The notes beneath the pieces are model-generated. The model saw only the letters and a program-made list of their open reading frames with translations, had not been told where the DNA came from and searched no databases. From positions 1-64,000 of the forward strand of contig USLU01000004.1 of the NCBI GenBank assembly GCA_900555635.1: a DNA stretch of 64,000 nt, written 5' to 3'. The stretch comes from an uncultured Bacteroides sp. (lineage in GTDB: Bacteria > Bacteroidota > Bacteroidia > Bacteroidales > Bacteroidaceae). This document shows positions 52,154 through 61,996 of the stretch, piece by piece; within the stretch, counting starts at the first letter, position 1; each line of letters starts with the position of its first letter. Made by a program: the position numbers and the translations under genes.

Positions 52154-52195
52154 ATAGACCGTTTCTATGTATCACTCTCAAAAGCCCTGTTTACA

Positions 52196-53122
52196 ATGAC
52201 TTTACAACAATTAGAATACATCCTAGCTGTAGATCAGTTCCGTCACTTTGCCAAAGCTGCCGAATATTGCAGAGTAACCCAACCTACGCTGAGTGCCATG
52301 ATCCAAAAGCTGGAAGAGGAATTGGACACCAAGATATTCGACCGCAGCCAGCAACCCGTTTGCCCCACTCCCATCGGCATTCAGGTCTTAAAACAGGCCC
52401 AAACAGTATTGGTTCAGGCCAATCTAATAAAAAACATTATAGAAGAAGAAAAACATTCACTGAGCGGAACCTTCCGTCTAGGTATACTTCCTACTATTGC
52501 TCCTTATTTATTGCCACGCTTTTTCCCGCAACTGATGAAGCAATATTCGCAATTGGATATCAGGGTAATCGAGATGAAAACAAACGATATAAAAAAAGCC
52601 TTGCAAGACGGAGACATAGATGCAGGTATTGTGGCAAGTCTCGATGGAATGGAGGGATTCCAGGAGACAACGCTGTTTTACGAACAATTCTTTGCATACG
52701 TGGCAAGCGAAAATCCCCTCTATAATAATGAGGTTATCCGCACCTCCGACCTGGCAAGTGAACAATTGTGGCTACTCGACGAAGGGCATTGCTTCCGCGA
52801 CCAGTTGGTACGTTTCTGCCAATTGAAAGGTGCCCGTGCCAGTCAGTTGGCTTATCATCTGGGAAGTATGGAAACCTTTATGCGCATGGTTGAAAGCGGT
52901 AAAGGAATAACCTTTATCCCCGAACTGGCAGTGCTACAACTCAACGAGATACAAAAGGAATTGGTACGTCCCTTTGCCATACCTTGTCCCACCCGGCAAA
53001 TCATCATGCTAACCAATCCCAACTTTGTACGTTATACGCTGCTGGATGCACTTATCAAAGAAATAAAGAGTTCTGTTCCCAAAGAGATGCTATCCTTGAA
53101 GGCAACGCAAGTGCTTATATAG
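52196..53122 (+). CDS. oxyR: peroxide-sensing LysR regulator OxyR
   Basis: A 308-residue LysR-family activator: N-terminal winged HTH (EYILAVDQFRHFAKAAEYC...TQPTLSAMI) and an effector domain containing the redox pair in DEGHCFRDQLVRFC. The cysteines are at residues 199 and 208, the same numbers as in E. coli OxyR, and oxidise to a disulfide under peroxide. It is flanked by dps and ahpCF, its usual targets. Confidence 0.95.
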   Translation: MTLQQLEYILAVDQFRHFAKAAEYCRVTQPTLSAMIQKLEEELDTKIFDRSQQPVCPTPIGIQVLKQAQTVLVQANLIKNIIEEEKHSLSGTFRLGILPTIAPYLLPRFFPQLMKQYSQLDIRVIEMKTNDIKKALQDGDIDAGIVASLDGMEGFQETTLFYEQFFAYVASENPLYNNEVIRTSDLASEQLWLLDEGHCFRDQLVRFCQLKGARASQLAYHLGSMETFMRMVESGKGITFIPELAVLQLNEIQKELVRPFAIPCPTRQIIMLTNPNFVRYTLLDALIKEIKSSVPKEMLSLKATQVLI

Positions 53123-53161
53123 ATTTTGTCTATCGGCCCATAAAACTTTTCAATCGTTTTT

Positions 53162-53195
53162 TTTGTTCTACCGGGAAAAAATACTATATTTTTGC
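53162..53195 (+). promoter_or_regulatory. predicted ahpC promoter (-33 and -7 elements)
   Basis: TTTG at 53162-53165 and TATTTTTGC at 53187-53195, spaced 21 bp, 40 bp before the ahpC start. Confidence 0.65.
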
Positions 53196-53235
53196 ATCGG
53201 TAAAACAAAAACTAAACCTATTAATAAGTAAGATT

Positions 53236-53802
53236 ATGGAACCGATTATTAATTCTCAACTCCCTGAATTCAAAGTTCAGGCTTTCCAAAACGGAAGTTT
53301 CAAAACAGTATCAAGTGAAGACGTAAAAGGCAAATGGGCTATTTTCTTCTTCTATCCGGCGGACTTTACTTTTGTATGCCCTACCGAACTGGTAGACGTA
53401 GCCGAGAAATACGAGCAATTCCAGGCAATGGATGTAGAAGTATATTCAGTGAGCACCGACTCGCACTTCGTGCACAAAGCATGGCACGATGCATCCGAAA
53501 GCATCCGCAAGATTAAATACCCCATGCTGGCCGATCCTACAGGTGTGCTGAGCCGTGGTTTCGGTGTGATGATCGAAGAAGACGGTATGGCTTATCGTGG
53601 TACATTCGTTGTAAACCCCGAAGGTAAAATCAAGATTGCCGAGATTCAGGACAACAGCATCGGCCGTAATGCCGACGAGCTGCTGCGCAAGGTAGAAGCT
53701 GCACAATTCGTAGCAAGCCATCCCAATGAAGTTTGCCCTGCCAAGTGGAAGCAAGGAGCTGAAACGCTGAAGCCGAGCATTGACCTCGTAGGCAAAATCT
53801 AA
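53236..53802 (+). CDS. ahpC: alkyl hydroperoxide reductase peroxiredoxin AhpC
   Basis: A 188-residue typical 2-Cys peroxiredoxin: peroxidatic Cys48 in DFTFVCPTEL, resolving Cys167 in EVCPAKW, and the GGLG-less but normal STDSHFVHKAW region. It reduces H2O2 and organic peroxides and is recharged by AhpF encoded next. The ATG at 53236 (MEPIINSQLP) is the conserved start; longer frames run into oxyR. Confidence 0.97.
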   Translation: MEPIINSQLPEFKVQAFQNGSFKTVSSEDVKGKWAIFFFYPADFTFVCPTELVDVAEKYEQFQAMDVEVYSVSTDSHFVHKAWHDASESIRKIKYPMLADPTGVLSRGFGVMIEEDGMAYRGTFVVNPEGKIKIAEIQDNSIGRNADELLRKVEAAQFVASHPNEVCPAKWKQGAETLKPSIDLVGKI

Positions 53803-53825
53803 CCGTACTTTACGGTAAATACATG

Positions 53826-53889
53826 AAAGACTATCCCAATCCTTCCCTTCCACTCAAGTAGAAGAAGCTGAAATGAGATAGTCTTTTTT
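53826..53889 (+). terminator. long-loop terminator/attenuator between ahpC and ahpF
   Basis: AAAGACTATC (53826-53835) pairs with GATAGTCTTT (53877-53886), followed by more T's. The 41-base loop is unusually long. It would lower ahpF expression relative to ahpC. Confidence 0.65.
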
Positions 53890-53911
53890 TCATTTAAAAC
53901 AACTTATCATC

Positions 53912-55471
53912 ATGTTAGAAACAAGCATACTAGACCAAGTTCGGGGCATATTCCAACAATTGGAATCCCACTATACTTTTCACATCACCTACCATCCCAA
54001 TCATGGGCAGGCCAGGGAGCTTATAGACTTCCTGAACGATGTAGCCGATTGTTCGGATAAACTCTCCTGTGAGTTGACCGAAACCGACGAGCCCAAACTT
54101 GAGTTCACACTCAAGAAAGAAGGAAAGGAAACCGGAATAATATTCCGTGCCATCCCGGGCGGACACGAGTTCAGTTCCCTGCTGCTTGCCGTGCTAAACG
54201 CCGATGGAAAGGGCAAAAATCTACCTGACGAGGCAATTAGCCGACGTATCAAAGCACTCCAAGGACCCATTCATTTGCAGACCTACGTATCGCTGACCTG
54301 CACCAACTGTCCGGACATTGTACAGGCACTGAACATTGTGGCATTGCTGAACCCGCAGATCGACCACGAAACCATAGACGGCGCCATCTTCCAAGCAGAA
54401 GCAGATGCGTTGAAGATTCAAGCTGTACCCTCCGTTTATGCCAACGGAAAACTACTACATGTAGGACGTGGCACCTTAGGAGAACTTTTGCAGAAGCTGG
54501 AAGAAACCTTCGGCAGCATGCCACAGGAAGGCGTAGCGCCGATTCAAAAGGAGTTTGACACGCTGATTCTCGGTGGAGGTCCTGCCGGAGCCTCCGCAGC
54601 AATTTACTCCGCCCGCAAGGGATTGCGAGTAGCCGTCATCGCCGAACGAATCGGTGGACAAGTAAAGGAAACTGTAGGCATCGAAAATCTTATTTCTGTT
54701 CCTCATACTACCGGTGCCGAACTTACCAATGCACTTAGAAGCCATATAACACATTATCCGGTAGAGATTTTTGAGGACCGGAAGATAGAGAAAGTAGAAT
54801 TGCAAGGTAAAGAGAAAAAAGTTTTCGTTGCCGGCGGTGAAACGTTTATTGCTCCTGCAATAATCATTGCCACGGGTGCCAGCTGGCGCAAACTGAATGT
54901 AGAGGGCGAAGCGGAATATATAGGCCGCGGCGTAGCTTTCTGCCCACACTGTGACGGACCTTTTTATCAAGGCAAGGACGTAGCAGTAGTCGGTGGAGGG
55001 AACTCAGGCATTGAAGCAGCCATCGACCTGGCAGGTATCTGCAATAAAGTGACTGTATTTGAGTTTGCCGATACATTGAAAGCGGACCAAGTATTGCAGG
55101 AGAAAGCCCGGAGCCTGCCTAACGTGGAAATTTTTACTTCTTCACAGACTACGCAAGTTGTGGGCAATGGGGAAAAGGTAACAGCTATCCGTGTAAAAGA
55201 CCGCCTTACGGGTGATGAACGCGACTATCCTTTGGATGGTATCTTTGTACAAATCGGTCTGGCAGCCAATAGCGCACCCTTCCGTGATATGCTGGAGATG
55301 ACTCAGATAGGCGAAATTAAGATTGATGCTTTTTGCCGTACAACACTTCCGGGGGTATATGCCGCAGGAGATGTTTCAAACGTTCCCTACAAGCAGATAG
55401 TCATTGCAATGGGCGAAGGCGCCAAAGCTGCGCTTTCGGCGTTTGATGATCGAATAAGAGGAATCTCATAA
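53912..55471 (+). CDS. ahpF: alkyl hydroperoxide reductase flavoprotein AhpF
   Basis: A 519-residue NADH:peroxiredoxin oxidoreductase. The N-terminal double-thioredoxin domain has SLTCTNCPDI (C130, C133); the thioredoxin-reductase half has the FAD motif ILGGGPAGASAA (about 219), the redox pair FCPHCDGP (C344, C347), the NADH motif VVGGGNSGIEAA and the final YAAGDVSNVPYKQI. It passes electrons from NADH to AhpC. Confidence 0.97.
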   Translation: MLETSILDQVRGIFQQLESHYTFHITYHPNHGQARELIDFLNDVADCSDKLSCELTETDEPKLEFTLKKEGKETGIIFRAIPGGHEFSSLLLAVLNADGKGKNLPDEAISRRIKALQGPIHLQTYVSLTCTNCPDIVQALNIVALLNPQIDHETIDGAIFQAEADALKIQAVPSVYANGKLLHVGRGTLGELLQKLEETFGSMPQEGVAPIQKEFDTLILGGGPAGASAAIYSARKGLRVAVIAERIGGQVKETVGIENLISVPHTTGAELTNALRSHITHYPVEIFEDRKIEKVELQGKEKKVFVAGGETFIAPAIIIATGASWRKLNVEGEAEYIGRGVAFCPHCDGPFYQGKDVAVVGGGNSGIEAAIDLAGICNKVTVFEFADTLKADQVLQEKARSLPNVEIFTSSQTTQVVGNGEKVTAIRVKDRLTGDERDYPLDGIFVQIGLAANSAPFRDMLEMTQIGEIKIDAFCRTTLPGVYAAGDVSNVPYKQIVIAMGEGAKAALSAFDDRIRGIS

Positions 55472-55494
55472 TCACTAAGTATTCCCCTCCCTCT

Positions 55495-57183
55495 TTAGGG
55501 GGTCCGGGGAGTTAGAAATCCGGCAATATCTTCCTTTTCTTCCATACCAAGTTTTTGCCGGATTACCGTTTTACGCTGATAGACTGTCCGTATGCTCTGC
55601 TGGATCACAACACTGATCTCTTTAGTGGAGAAGTCAGACTTCAACAAGCAGCACAGTTGCAATTCTTTTTCATTTAGGATATGGCCATACTTCTGGCTGA
55701 TACGGGTATAGAAACCATCGTATACCATATCAATTGTCTTATACAGGTCATTCCAAACGAGTAAGTCATCTGCCACAACATCTTTATTAGCTATCCGTCC
55801 CATCTGTACCAGCAGTTCCTGATGGTCGGAACTGGGATTGGTAGCTACTATGCGTATCAGTCCCAACTGCTGAAGCAGCATCTTCTTGACAAACTTATCG
55901 TTTCCACCGCTAATATCTCCTTCCGTCTCGCGCAGCAAACGTCGCAAAGCTTCCAGCTCTTCTTCTTTCTCTAAAAGTAAGTGCTTTCTTCTTTGTAAAT
56001 ACCAAATAACAGCGAACAGCAGCAATAAACAGAGAGAAATGAGCCCCACGAAAAAGGTCCGTTCTTTCTGTTTCTCCAGTTGCAGGTTCATGTTTTGCTG
56101 TTGAAGCAATAATTGTACCTTGCCTTTTTGAGCTAATTTCCGCTGGTCACGGATGAAGTTGTTGTACAACCGGTTGGAGAAGAATGCAATATCCCGAATC
56201 TTAAAAGAACCGTTTTCAACGTAATCCATCAACGTTTTTTGTACCATGAAATAGTTGCTCAACGATAAATCCTGATCTATATAGGGCACACGCGTACTAT
56301 CTGCTTTTTGCATATAATAGCGGGCAGAATCCATCTGTACCAGGTTTAGGAAGTAACGCGAAAGTGATTGATAAGACAAACACTCGAATGGATGCCCCGT
56401 TTCTTTATACTGCTGCAAAATACGTTGTTGAAGGCTGATGGCTTCCCGATTCTCTCCGGCATCACTCAGCATGTCAGCATAGTTGCGTATCACATGATGC
56501 AGGGCCTGCACAGAATCCGCAGATGTGTATAAGCATTCAGAAGCCTTACGAAGAGCGAGTAATGCGGAGTCCGTCAAATTCTCACAAAAGTAAGACACTG
56601 CAAGGCTGTTGTAATTGGAATAGCGGCGAGTAGTATCAGGATCTATTTCCATCAACTGTTTTTGCAACTGTATCAAGCCTTTAAAATCATCATTACCTTC
56701 TCCTATATTAGCTACAGAGCGCAATAAATCTATCCGAGCGGCTGTATCATTACTCAAGGCGGCAATGCGGCTTCCCTCGACCATCATTTCGGTGGCTTCT
56801 TTATACCTCTCGTTATCATAGAAATAATGTGCCGACAACTTACAGACGCGTAGTATCCGCTGGGTGTCACTTACTTCCGGTCTCGCATAATATTGTAGGG
56901 CATACGGTAACAAAGAGTCTTCGTTCATCACCCAATAGGCTGTAAAGTGGGCTTGTCCCAAGGCTAGCGCAAACCGTGCCCGAAGAGAATCAGGAAACAT
57001 TTCGGTATTTTTCACCGACTGAAGCAAGGCAATAGCTTCCTCCGGATTCCGCTGCATTATTTGTTCTGCCTTTTCAATCTTCATGTGCTGGAGCGATATA
57101 TCGTCTCTACATGCTGCCAGTATCGACAGACATACCAAACTAACGAAACCGTATTTCAATACTTTCTTATAGTCTTTCTTCAT
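55495..57183 (-). CDS. TPR-type membrane regulator with C-terminal HTH
   Basis: A 562-residue protein with a lipoprotein-like signal (LSILAACRDD), TPR-like helical repeats (about 35-340), a single membrane helix (FFVGLISLCLLLLFAVIWYL), a coiled coil and a C-terminal HTH-like end (LCCLLKSDFSTKEISVVIQQ then RTVYQRKTVIRQKLGM). It resembles the regulator at 38802 in layout, with low similarity by eye. A lipobox in front of a membrane-crossing HTH protein is odd: the Cys may simply be part of an uncleaved anchor. The target is unknown; the divergent receptor gene is a candidate. Confidence 0.8.
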   Translation of the reverse strand: MKKDYKKVLKYGFVSLVCLSILAACRDDISLQHMKIEKAEQIMQRNPEEAIALLQSVKNTEMFPDSLRARFALALGQAHFTAYWVMNEDSLLPYALQYYARPEVSDTQRILRVCKLSAHYFYDNERYKEATEMMVEGSRIAALSNDTAARIDLLRSVANIGEGNDDFKGLIQLQKQLMEIDPDTTRRYSNYNSLAVSYFCENLTDSALLALRKASECLYTSADSVQALHHVIRNYADMLSDAGENREAISLQQRILQQYKETGHPFECLSYQSLSRYFLNLVQMDSARYYMQKADSTRVPYIDQDLSLSNYFMVQKTLMDYVENGSFKIRDIAFFSNRLYNNFIRDQRKLAQKGKVQLLLQQQNMNLQLEKQKERTFFVGLISLCLLLLFAVIWYLQRRKHLLLEKEEELEALRRLLRETEGDISGGNDKFVKKMLLQQLGLIRIVATNPSSDHQELLVQMGRIANKDVVADDLLVWNDLYKTIDMVYDGFYTRISQKYGHILNEKELQLCCLLKSDFSTKEISVVIQQSIRTVYQRKTVIRQKLGMEEKEDIAGFLTPRTP

Positions 57184-57210
57184 CTTTGGGCAAATCTAAT
57201 TTAGATTTTT

Positions 57211-57219
57211 ACAAAAGTA
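57211..57219 (-). promoter_or_regulatory. predicted -7 box of the TPR/HTH regulator at 55495
   Basis: Minus-strand TACTTTTGT, consensus match, 27 bp before the ATG. Confidence 0.55.
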
Positions 57220-57410
57220 GATATTTACCGCGTAACGGGAACTAAAACAAAGCACTTTTTTGCACTTCTCTTTATATATAAACCTGCAACGGAGTAATAT
57301 AAACTTTTTCATAAACCTGCCTCACAAATCATCTAATTATCAAATAATTGCAAAACGCATTGCACTTTATTTAGTAGCATATATAAACCGATTTTACGGT
57401 TCTGAGGTCC

Positions 57411-57419
57411 TACCTTTGT
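57411..57419 (+). promoter_or_regulatory. predicted -7 box of the frameshifted receptor gene
   Basis: TACCTTTGT, consensus match, 41 bp before the ATG at 57461. Confidence 0.55.
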
Positions 57420-57460
57420 CATGTTCAAGGAAGGAAAATTATTACTAAAAAATAAGGAAA

Positions 57461-59766
57461 ATGAAAAAGTTAAGTATCATTTTAGGAGTATTATCTATGT
57501 GTATCTCCTTAACAGCAGCAAACAAAATCACAGGTAAAGTTATTGATGAAAGCAATAATCAAAGTGTGGAATATGCCAATGTCAGGCTGATGTCCCAGGA
57601 TTCTACATTCATCACTGGAATTGCTACGGACAATGACGGAAACTTCCTGTTGAAAGAAGTAAACGACGGGGATTACATCTTATACGTGTCATGCATCGGG
57701 TATAACGATTCGTACCTTTCTATCCGAAATCTCAAAGAAAACTTGCAATTGGGGGAAGTAAGTTTATCCCCTGATAATATTCAATTGGAAAGCGTCACCA
57801 TTACCGCCAGTCCCATAATAAAGAAGACCGACCGACAAATTATCCTCCCCACCGAGATACAGACCAAAGCAGCTTCTAATGGCCTCACTTTATTAAGAAA
57901 CTTGCAGTTGGCACGGATCATAGTCAATCCGATAGACAACAGTATAAAGCTTCCAGGGGGAGATAATGTACAACTCCGGATTAACGGTGTAGAAGTGACG
58001 CAAGCTGAGATAATTGCCATCCGTCCGGCAGATGTTATCCGTATTGAATATATAGACAATCCCGGAGCACGCTATGGAAATGCCGGTGCGGTACTTAACT
58101 ACATCGTGAAAAGAAAAGAATCCGGAGGAAATATTTCAGCTGATTTATCCAACGGCGTATCCGATACAGGCTATGGGGAACATAACCTCTCTGCCAAATA
58201 CAACTTCAACAAATCAGCTATCAGTACTACGGTCTACTGGGGTCGCAGGGACCTGAAATGGACACGCGAGAACTATGAAAACTTTCGTTTTCCGGAAACC
58301 TATCAGGAGAACAAAGAAATTGGCGCACCTACCAAGATAAAGTACGATGACATCAACTTCAACCTTAATTACAGTTATCAAGACAACGACAAGCACTTCC
58401 TTAACATCGCCCTCAGAAACAAATACACCGATACGCCTAACTCCATATCGGATAGAATCAGTACTTTGCACGAAGGTGATACCTCCTACTCCATATCCGA
58501 TCTTACCTCTTCTAAAACACAGATACCCTCTCTGGATATCTATTACCAGACGAACCTGAAAAACAAGCAAACAATCTATGCAGATGTAGTAACCTCATAT
58601 TTGAATAGCAAGAACGAACGCACCTTTGTACAAAAAGGACTAAACAGCGAAAATACAGATATCTACTCGCAGACAAAGGGACAGAAATACTCCGTTATCG
58701 CTGAAGGTATCTATGAAAAGCAATTCAATAAAAGCAAATTTACAAGCGGTATCAAGCATGCGCAGGCACATTTAAAAACAAATATTCTGGCAATATAGAC
58801 AATAAAATCACGATGAATACGACCGAAACTTATCTTTTTGCCGAATACGAGTCCAAAATAAAAGGCTTGAGCTATACTCTAGGTATCGGTGGCATGAGGA
58901 CTTATAACAGCCAGGACAATCGTTCTTCGGAGGAATATATATTCAAGCCTACATTAAGCTTATCCTATTCCATAAACGGGAAATGGTTCTTCAGATACAA
59001 CGGATACGTATCAGGCTATTCTCCTTCCCTGTCCGATTTGAATGACATCACACAGGCAATGGATAAGTATCAGATACGCAAAGGAAACCCAGCTTTGAAA
59101 TCTGTTACATTCTATGCCAACACACTCTCAGCGAGTTGGCAAAGCAAGTATGTATCACTCGATCTCTTCGGAAGATATAGCTATGATGATAAACCTATTA
59201 TGGAAAGCACTTACTACGAAAACGGGCATTTTATTCGAACTACTGAAAATCATAAAGGTTTCCACCGGATTAATCTGGAAACGACTATACAAATTCGTCC
59301 TTTTAGAGAGTACATCTTCCTTAAAATTACGCCTTTCTTGAACCGTTACATCAGTTATGGCAATACATATACCCACACCCATACCAACGTAGGTCTGCGC
59401 GGCAATTTGATGGCGATGTACAAAAACTGGGTACTAATGGCGGAAATGAATACTAGCAACCATACCCTATGGGGAGAAACTCTAACCAAAGAAGAGAAAC
59501 TGCACATCATCATGGCAGGCTACAATACGGAGAAATGGAGCATATCTGCCGGCGTATTGAACCCCTTCACAAAGAAGTACGAGCAAGAAAAGGAGAAGCT
59601 ATCAAAACTGGCTCCCTACCGCCAACTGGCATATTCCAAGAATCTAAGCCCTATGTTTATGGTAAATGTTTCCTTCAATCTGGACTTCGGAAAGAAACAA
59701 AACAGTCAGGGTCGGAGAATCAATAACAAGGATATTGATACCGGAATCTTATCGGGAAATAAATAA
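57461..59766 (+). pseudogene. TonB-receptor-like outer membrane barrel, interrupted by a -1 frameshift
   Basis: Two adjacent frames make one outer membrane protein of about 765 residues. The first (57461-58798) has a signal peptide, a carboxypeptidase-like domain (KITGKVIDESNNQSVEYANV), a plug-like domain with DNVQLRINGVEVTQAEIIAI and VIRIEYIDNPGARYGNAG, then barrel strands. It stops at 58796-58798. Reading in the -1 frame from 58777 continues NKYSGNIDNKITMNTTET directly into the second frame, which ends in the barrel C-terminus and NIDTG-type tail at 59766. The shift lies in a run of five A's (58774-58778). A one-base deletion (or sequencing error) is simplest; a programmed -1 shift is possible because the site is a T TTA AAA heptamer. 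The family resembles the OMP_b-brl_3 group near regulators; function unknown. Confidence 0.8.
58771..58777 (+). other. T TTA AAA slippery heptamer at the frameshift
   Basis: In the frame of the upstream ORF the codons are CAT TTA AAA ACA. A -1 slip on TTA AAA gives AAC AAA TAT next, which is exactly the frame that restores the downstream barrel. The heptamer has the X XXY YYZ form. Confidence 0.6.
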
Positions 59767-59783
59767 GTGACTCACTTAAAAAG

Positions 59784-59832
59784 AAATGGCGGATAAAGAA
59801 TGCTATGAGAATTGCATTCTACCCGCCACTTC
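59784..59832. terminator. bidirectional terminator between convergent genes
   Basis: Arms TGGCGG...AGAATGC and GCATTCT...CCGCCA form a long stem between the receptor end (59766) and the GH127-type gene end (59894). Confidence 0.7.
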
Positions 59833-59893
59833 ATTTAGAGTATAAACAACAAACTTTATCTAGAAACAGAGAGTCTTCCTGTTTTAATTTCAA

Positions 59894-61942
59894 TTATCTA
59901 ATTTCAATCACGGGGAATTCTGATATACGTAATGTAGTGCATCCGTAAGGAATCAGTGTGATGGTTTCTTCCGGTACATCCTTTGTACCCGGACCGTATA
60001 TCATCCAGCTATACGGCAAAGGACCTGCCATGTCATTATACAGTTTCCACGAGGGAATCTCTTTGGCTTTGGTTTCTATCCGGATAGGAGCATTTTCAAG
60101 GGTCCATGGATGATTCGATTTCATCTTTTCCTTATCTACAATCACTTTGAATGTCTTGTCGGGATCTGTCTTCTTAGTATCTATCAACCCATAATTCCAT
60201 TTTGATTTGGGATAAACCTCGTGATAAGTATCTCCATAAATTTCTCCCTTTTCAAATTTCTTTTCTTTCCATTCTTCCTCTATCCGCAACGCATATACCA
60301 ACGGGCCACGTTTCACTGATACAGAATTCTCATACCAACTTTCCAATTCAATAGACATGGGTAAAGATAGCTCTACAAAATCCCCCGTTTTCCAAATACG
60401 ATCTATCACAGCAATTGTACCACCCGAATAACATTTGTAAACTTCACCATTAATTCGCACAATTGCCTCTTTGCACCAACCCGGTATTCGCAAATGAAAT
60501 GGGAAGTGAACACTTTGCTGGCGTTTATCCAAAATGGACAAGCGGAAACCTACCGTTCCATCCATCGGATAGAATGTTTCTTCGGTCATTTTCACCTTTA
60601 TACCATCGGCTACATGCGCTTCCACTTCCGAGGGAGAATAAGTCAAAGCCGCCAGTCCGTTATCTACCGTAGCATACCAGAGGTTTTGTGTAAATTTAGG
60701 CCAGCCTTGATGAAAATTAGAAGTACAACACGGATAACCAGCTAATACTCCATATACCAAATCCGTCTCACCATGGTTGATGTCAAAATTACGTAATGCT
60801 CTTGTGACCTTTACCTGATTAGGTTGTTGAAAATACTGCCGAGACATAAAGTCATCTGAAATCTGCGTGGGTAAAGCATTGAATGCCACACGCTCTAAAT
60901 GGTCAAGAAACTGTACATCACCTGTTATCTGGCTCATCTCCTCCAAAGAAAACATCAGCTCTACTGCAGAACAAAGTTCGGAACCTTGCGTGGGGTTATT
61001 ACCATGCAGGGCTTCATCCCCTCCATACATGCCTTGAGGCTGTCCATGAAATTTACGAATATCGGCAAAAGCTTTTTTCACAGCACGGATGTATTTTTGA
61101 TCAGGTTCTTGCTGATAGTAAATGACTGGTTCTTTAATACCCTGAGCCAGATTGACGCAATGAATGGTATTGATACGGCTTAAATCATCACGATTCAGAA
61201 ACATATCTACATAGTCATAACTTTGCAAGTGGAGTAGCTTACCCAGTTCCAACAAAAAAGAATCACCTGTCAAATTATAGAGCCAATAGACAATCTGCAA
61301 ATTATCGCAAGCACGGTACTCTGCCCAAAAAGTCCAATGTCCCAAAGGCTTTTCAGGAAGCGTTTGCAATTGATAACGAAAATAACGTGTCATGAAAGTT
61401 AAGATCCGTTGATCATTGGTAGCGGAATAATATTGTTTCAGAAATTTAAGTACTACCATCCTTGGCCACCAGTCTTCTGAATTATCGCGTTGTAATCCTT
61501 GCTCAAATGGGTAATCAATGGAAGGTCCGAAGAAACCGTCAGCACGTTGACTCTGCAAAGCCCACTCAACCCAAGGTTGTACTTTCTTTTTAAGCTGCGC
61601 GTCATCCATTATATAAGCTAAAGGTAAAAGCCCGTCAATCCAGTAGGGTCCTCTTTCCCACTGATCGCCATCACCTCCCAACCAACCATTACGTTTTCCC
61701 ATCACTTCCGGATAAAGTTCATCCAACTTGGAAGTCATTCCTTTACGTTGCCGTTCCATTGTCTCTTTGAGCCAACCTCTGGGTTTTATAGCCCCTATCG
61801 GAAGTTCCATGTATGGTTTTCGCAATAGAGGATAACGATTATTCACATACCCTCTCTCCCGGTTGGATGCGCTGATAGCTGAAATACCAGCACACCCAAC
61901 TAAAAGAAAAAATACAAACCACTTTTTAATCCATTTATCCAT
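59894..61942 (-). CDS. DUF1680/GH127-type glycoside hydrolase (first of a pair)
   Basis: An exported 682-residue enzyme with an (alpha/alpha)6 barrel and C-terminal beta domains. The GH127 zinc/thiol site is suggested by TQGSELCSA (E322, C324) and AGYPCCTSN (C405, C406); GGDEALHG (E310) may hold the acid/base. Related enzymes are beta-L-arabinofuranosidases or act on other furanosides, using a Cys nucleophile activated by zinc. The signal sequence is present (to about residue 26). The sequence differs much from the neighbouring paralogue, so substrates may differ. It ends 127 bp from the receptor gene. Confidence 0.88.
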   Translation of the reverse strand: MDKWIKKWFVFFLLVGCAGISAISASNRERGYVNNRYPLLRKPYMELPIGAIKPRGWLKETMERQRKGMTSKLDELYPEVMGKRNGWLGGDGDQWERGPYWIDGLLPLAYIMDDAQLKKKVQPWVEWALQSQRADGFFGPSIDYPFEQGLQRDNSEDWWPRMVVLKFLKQYYSATNDQRILTFMTRYFRYQLQTLPEKPLGHWTFWAEYRACDNLQIVYWLYNLTGDSFLLELGKLLHLQSYDYVDMFLNRDDLSRINTIHCVNLAQGIKEPVIYYQQEPDQKYIRAVKKAFADIRKFHGQPQGMYGGDEALHGNNPTQGSELCSAVELMFSLEEMSQITGDVQFLDHLERVAFNALPTQISDDFMSRQYFQQPNQVKVTRALRNFDINHGETDLVYGVLAGYPCCTSNFHQGWPKFTQNLWYATVDNGLAALTYSPSEVEAHVADGIKVKMTEETFYPMDGTVGFRLSILDKRQQSVHFPFHLRIPGWCKEAIVRINGEVYKCYSGGTIAVIDRIWKTGDFVELSLPMSIELESWYENSVSVKRGPLVYALRIEEEWKEKKFEKGEIYGDTYHEVYPKSKWNYGLIDTKKTDPDKTFKVIVDKEKMKSNHPWTLENAPIRIETKAKEIPSWKLYNDMAGPLPYSWMIYGPGTKDVPEETITLIPYGCTTLRISEFPVIEIR

Positions 61943-61996
61943 ATAAAATCATTCACCTAAAGTTACATACCTATTTTTACCTCAAACCATTGATTT

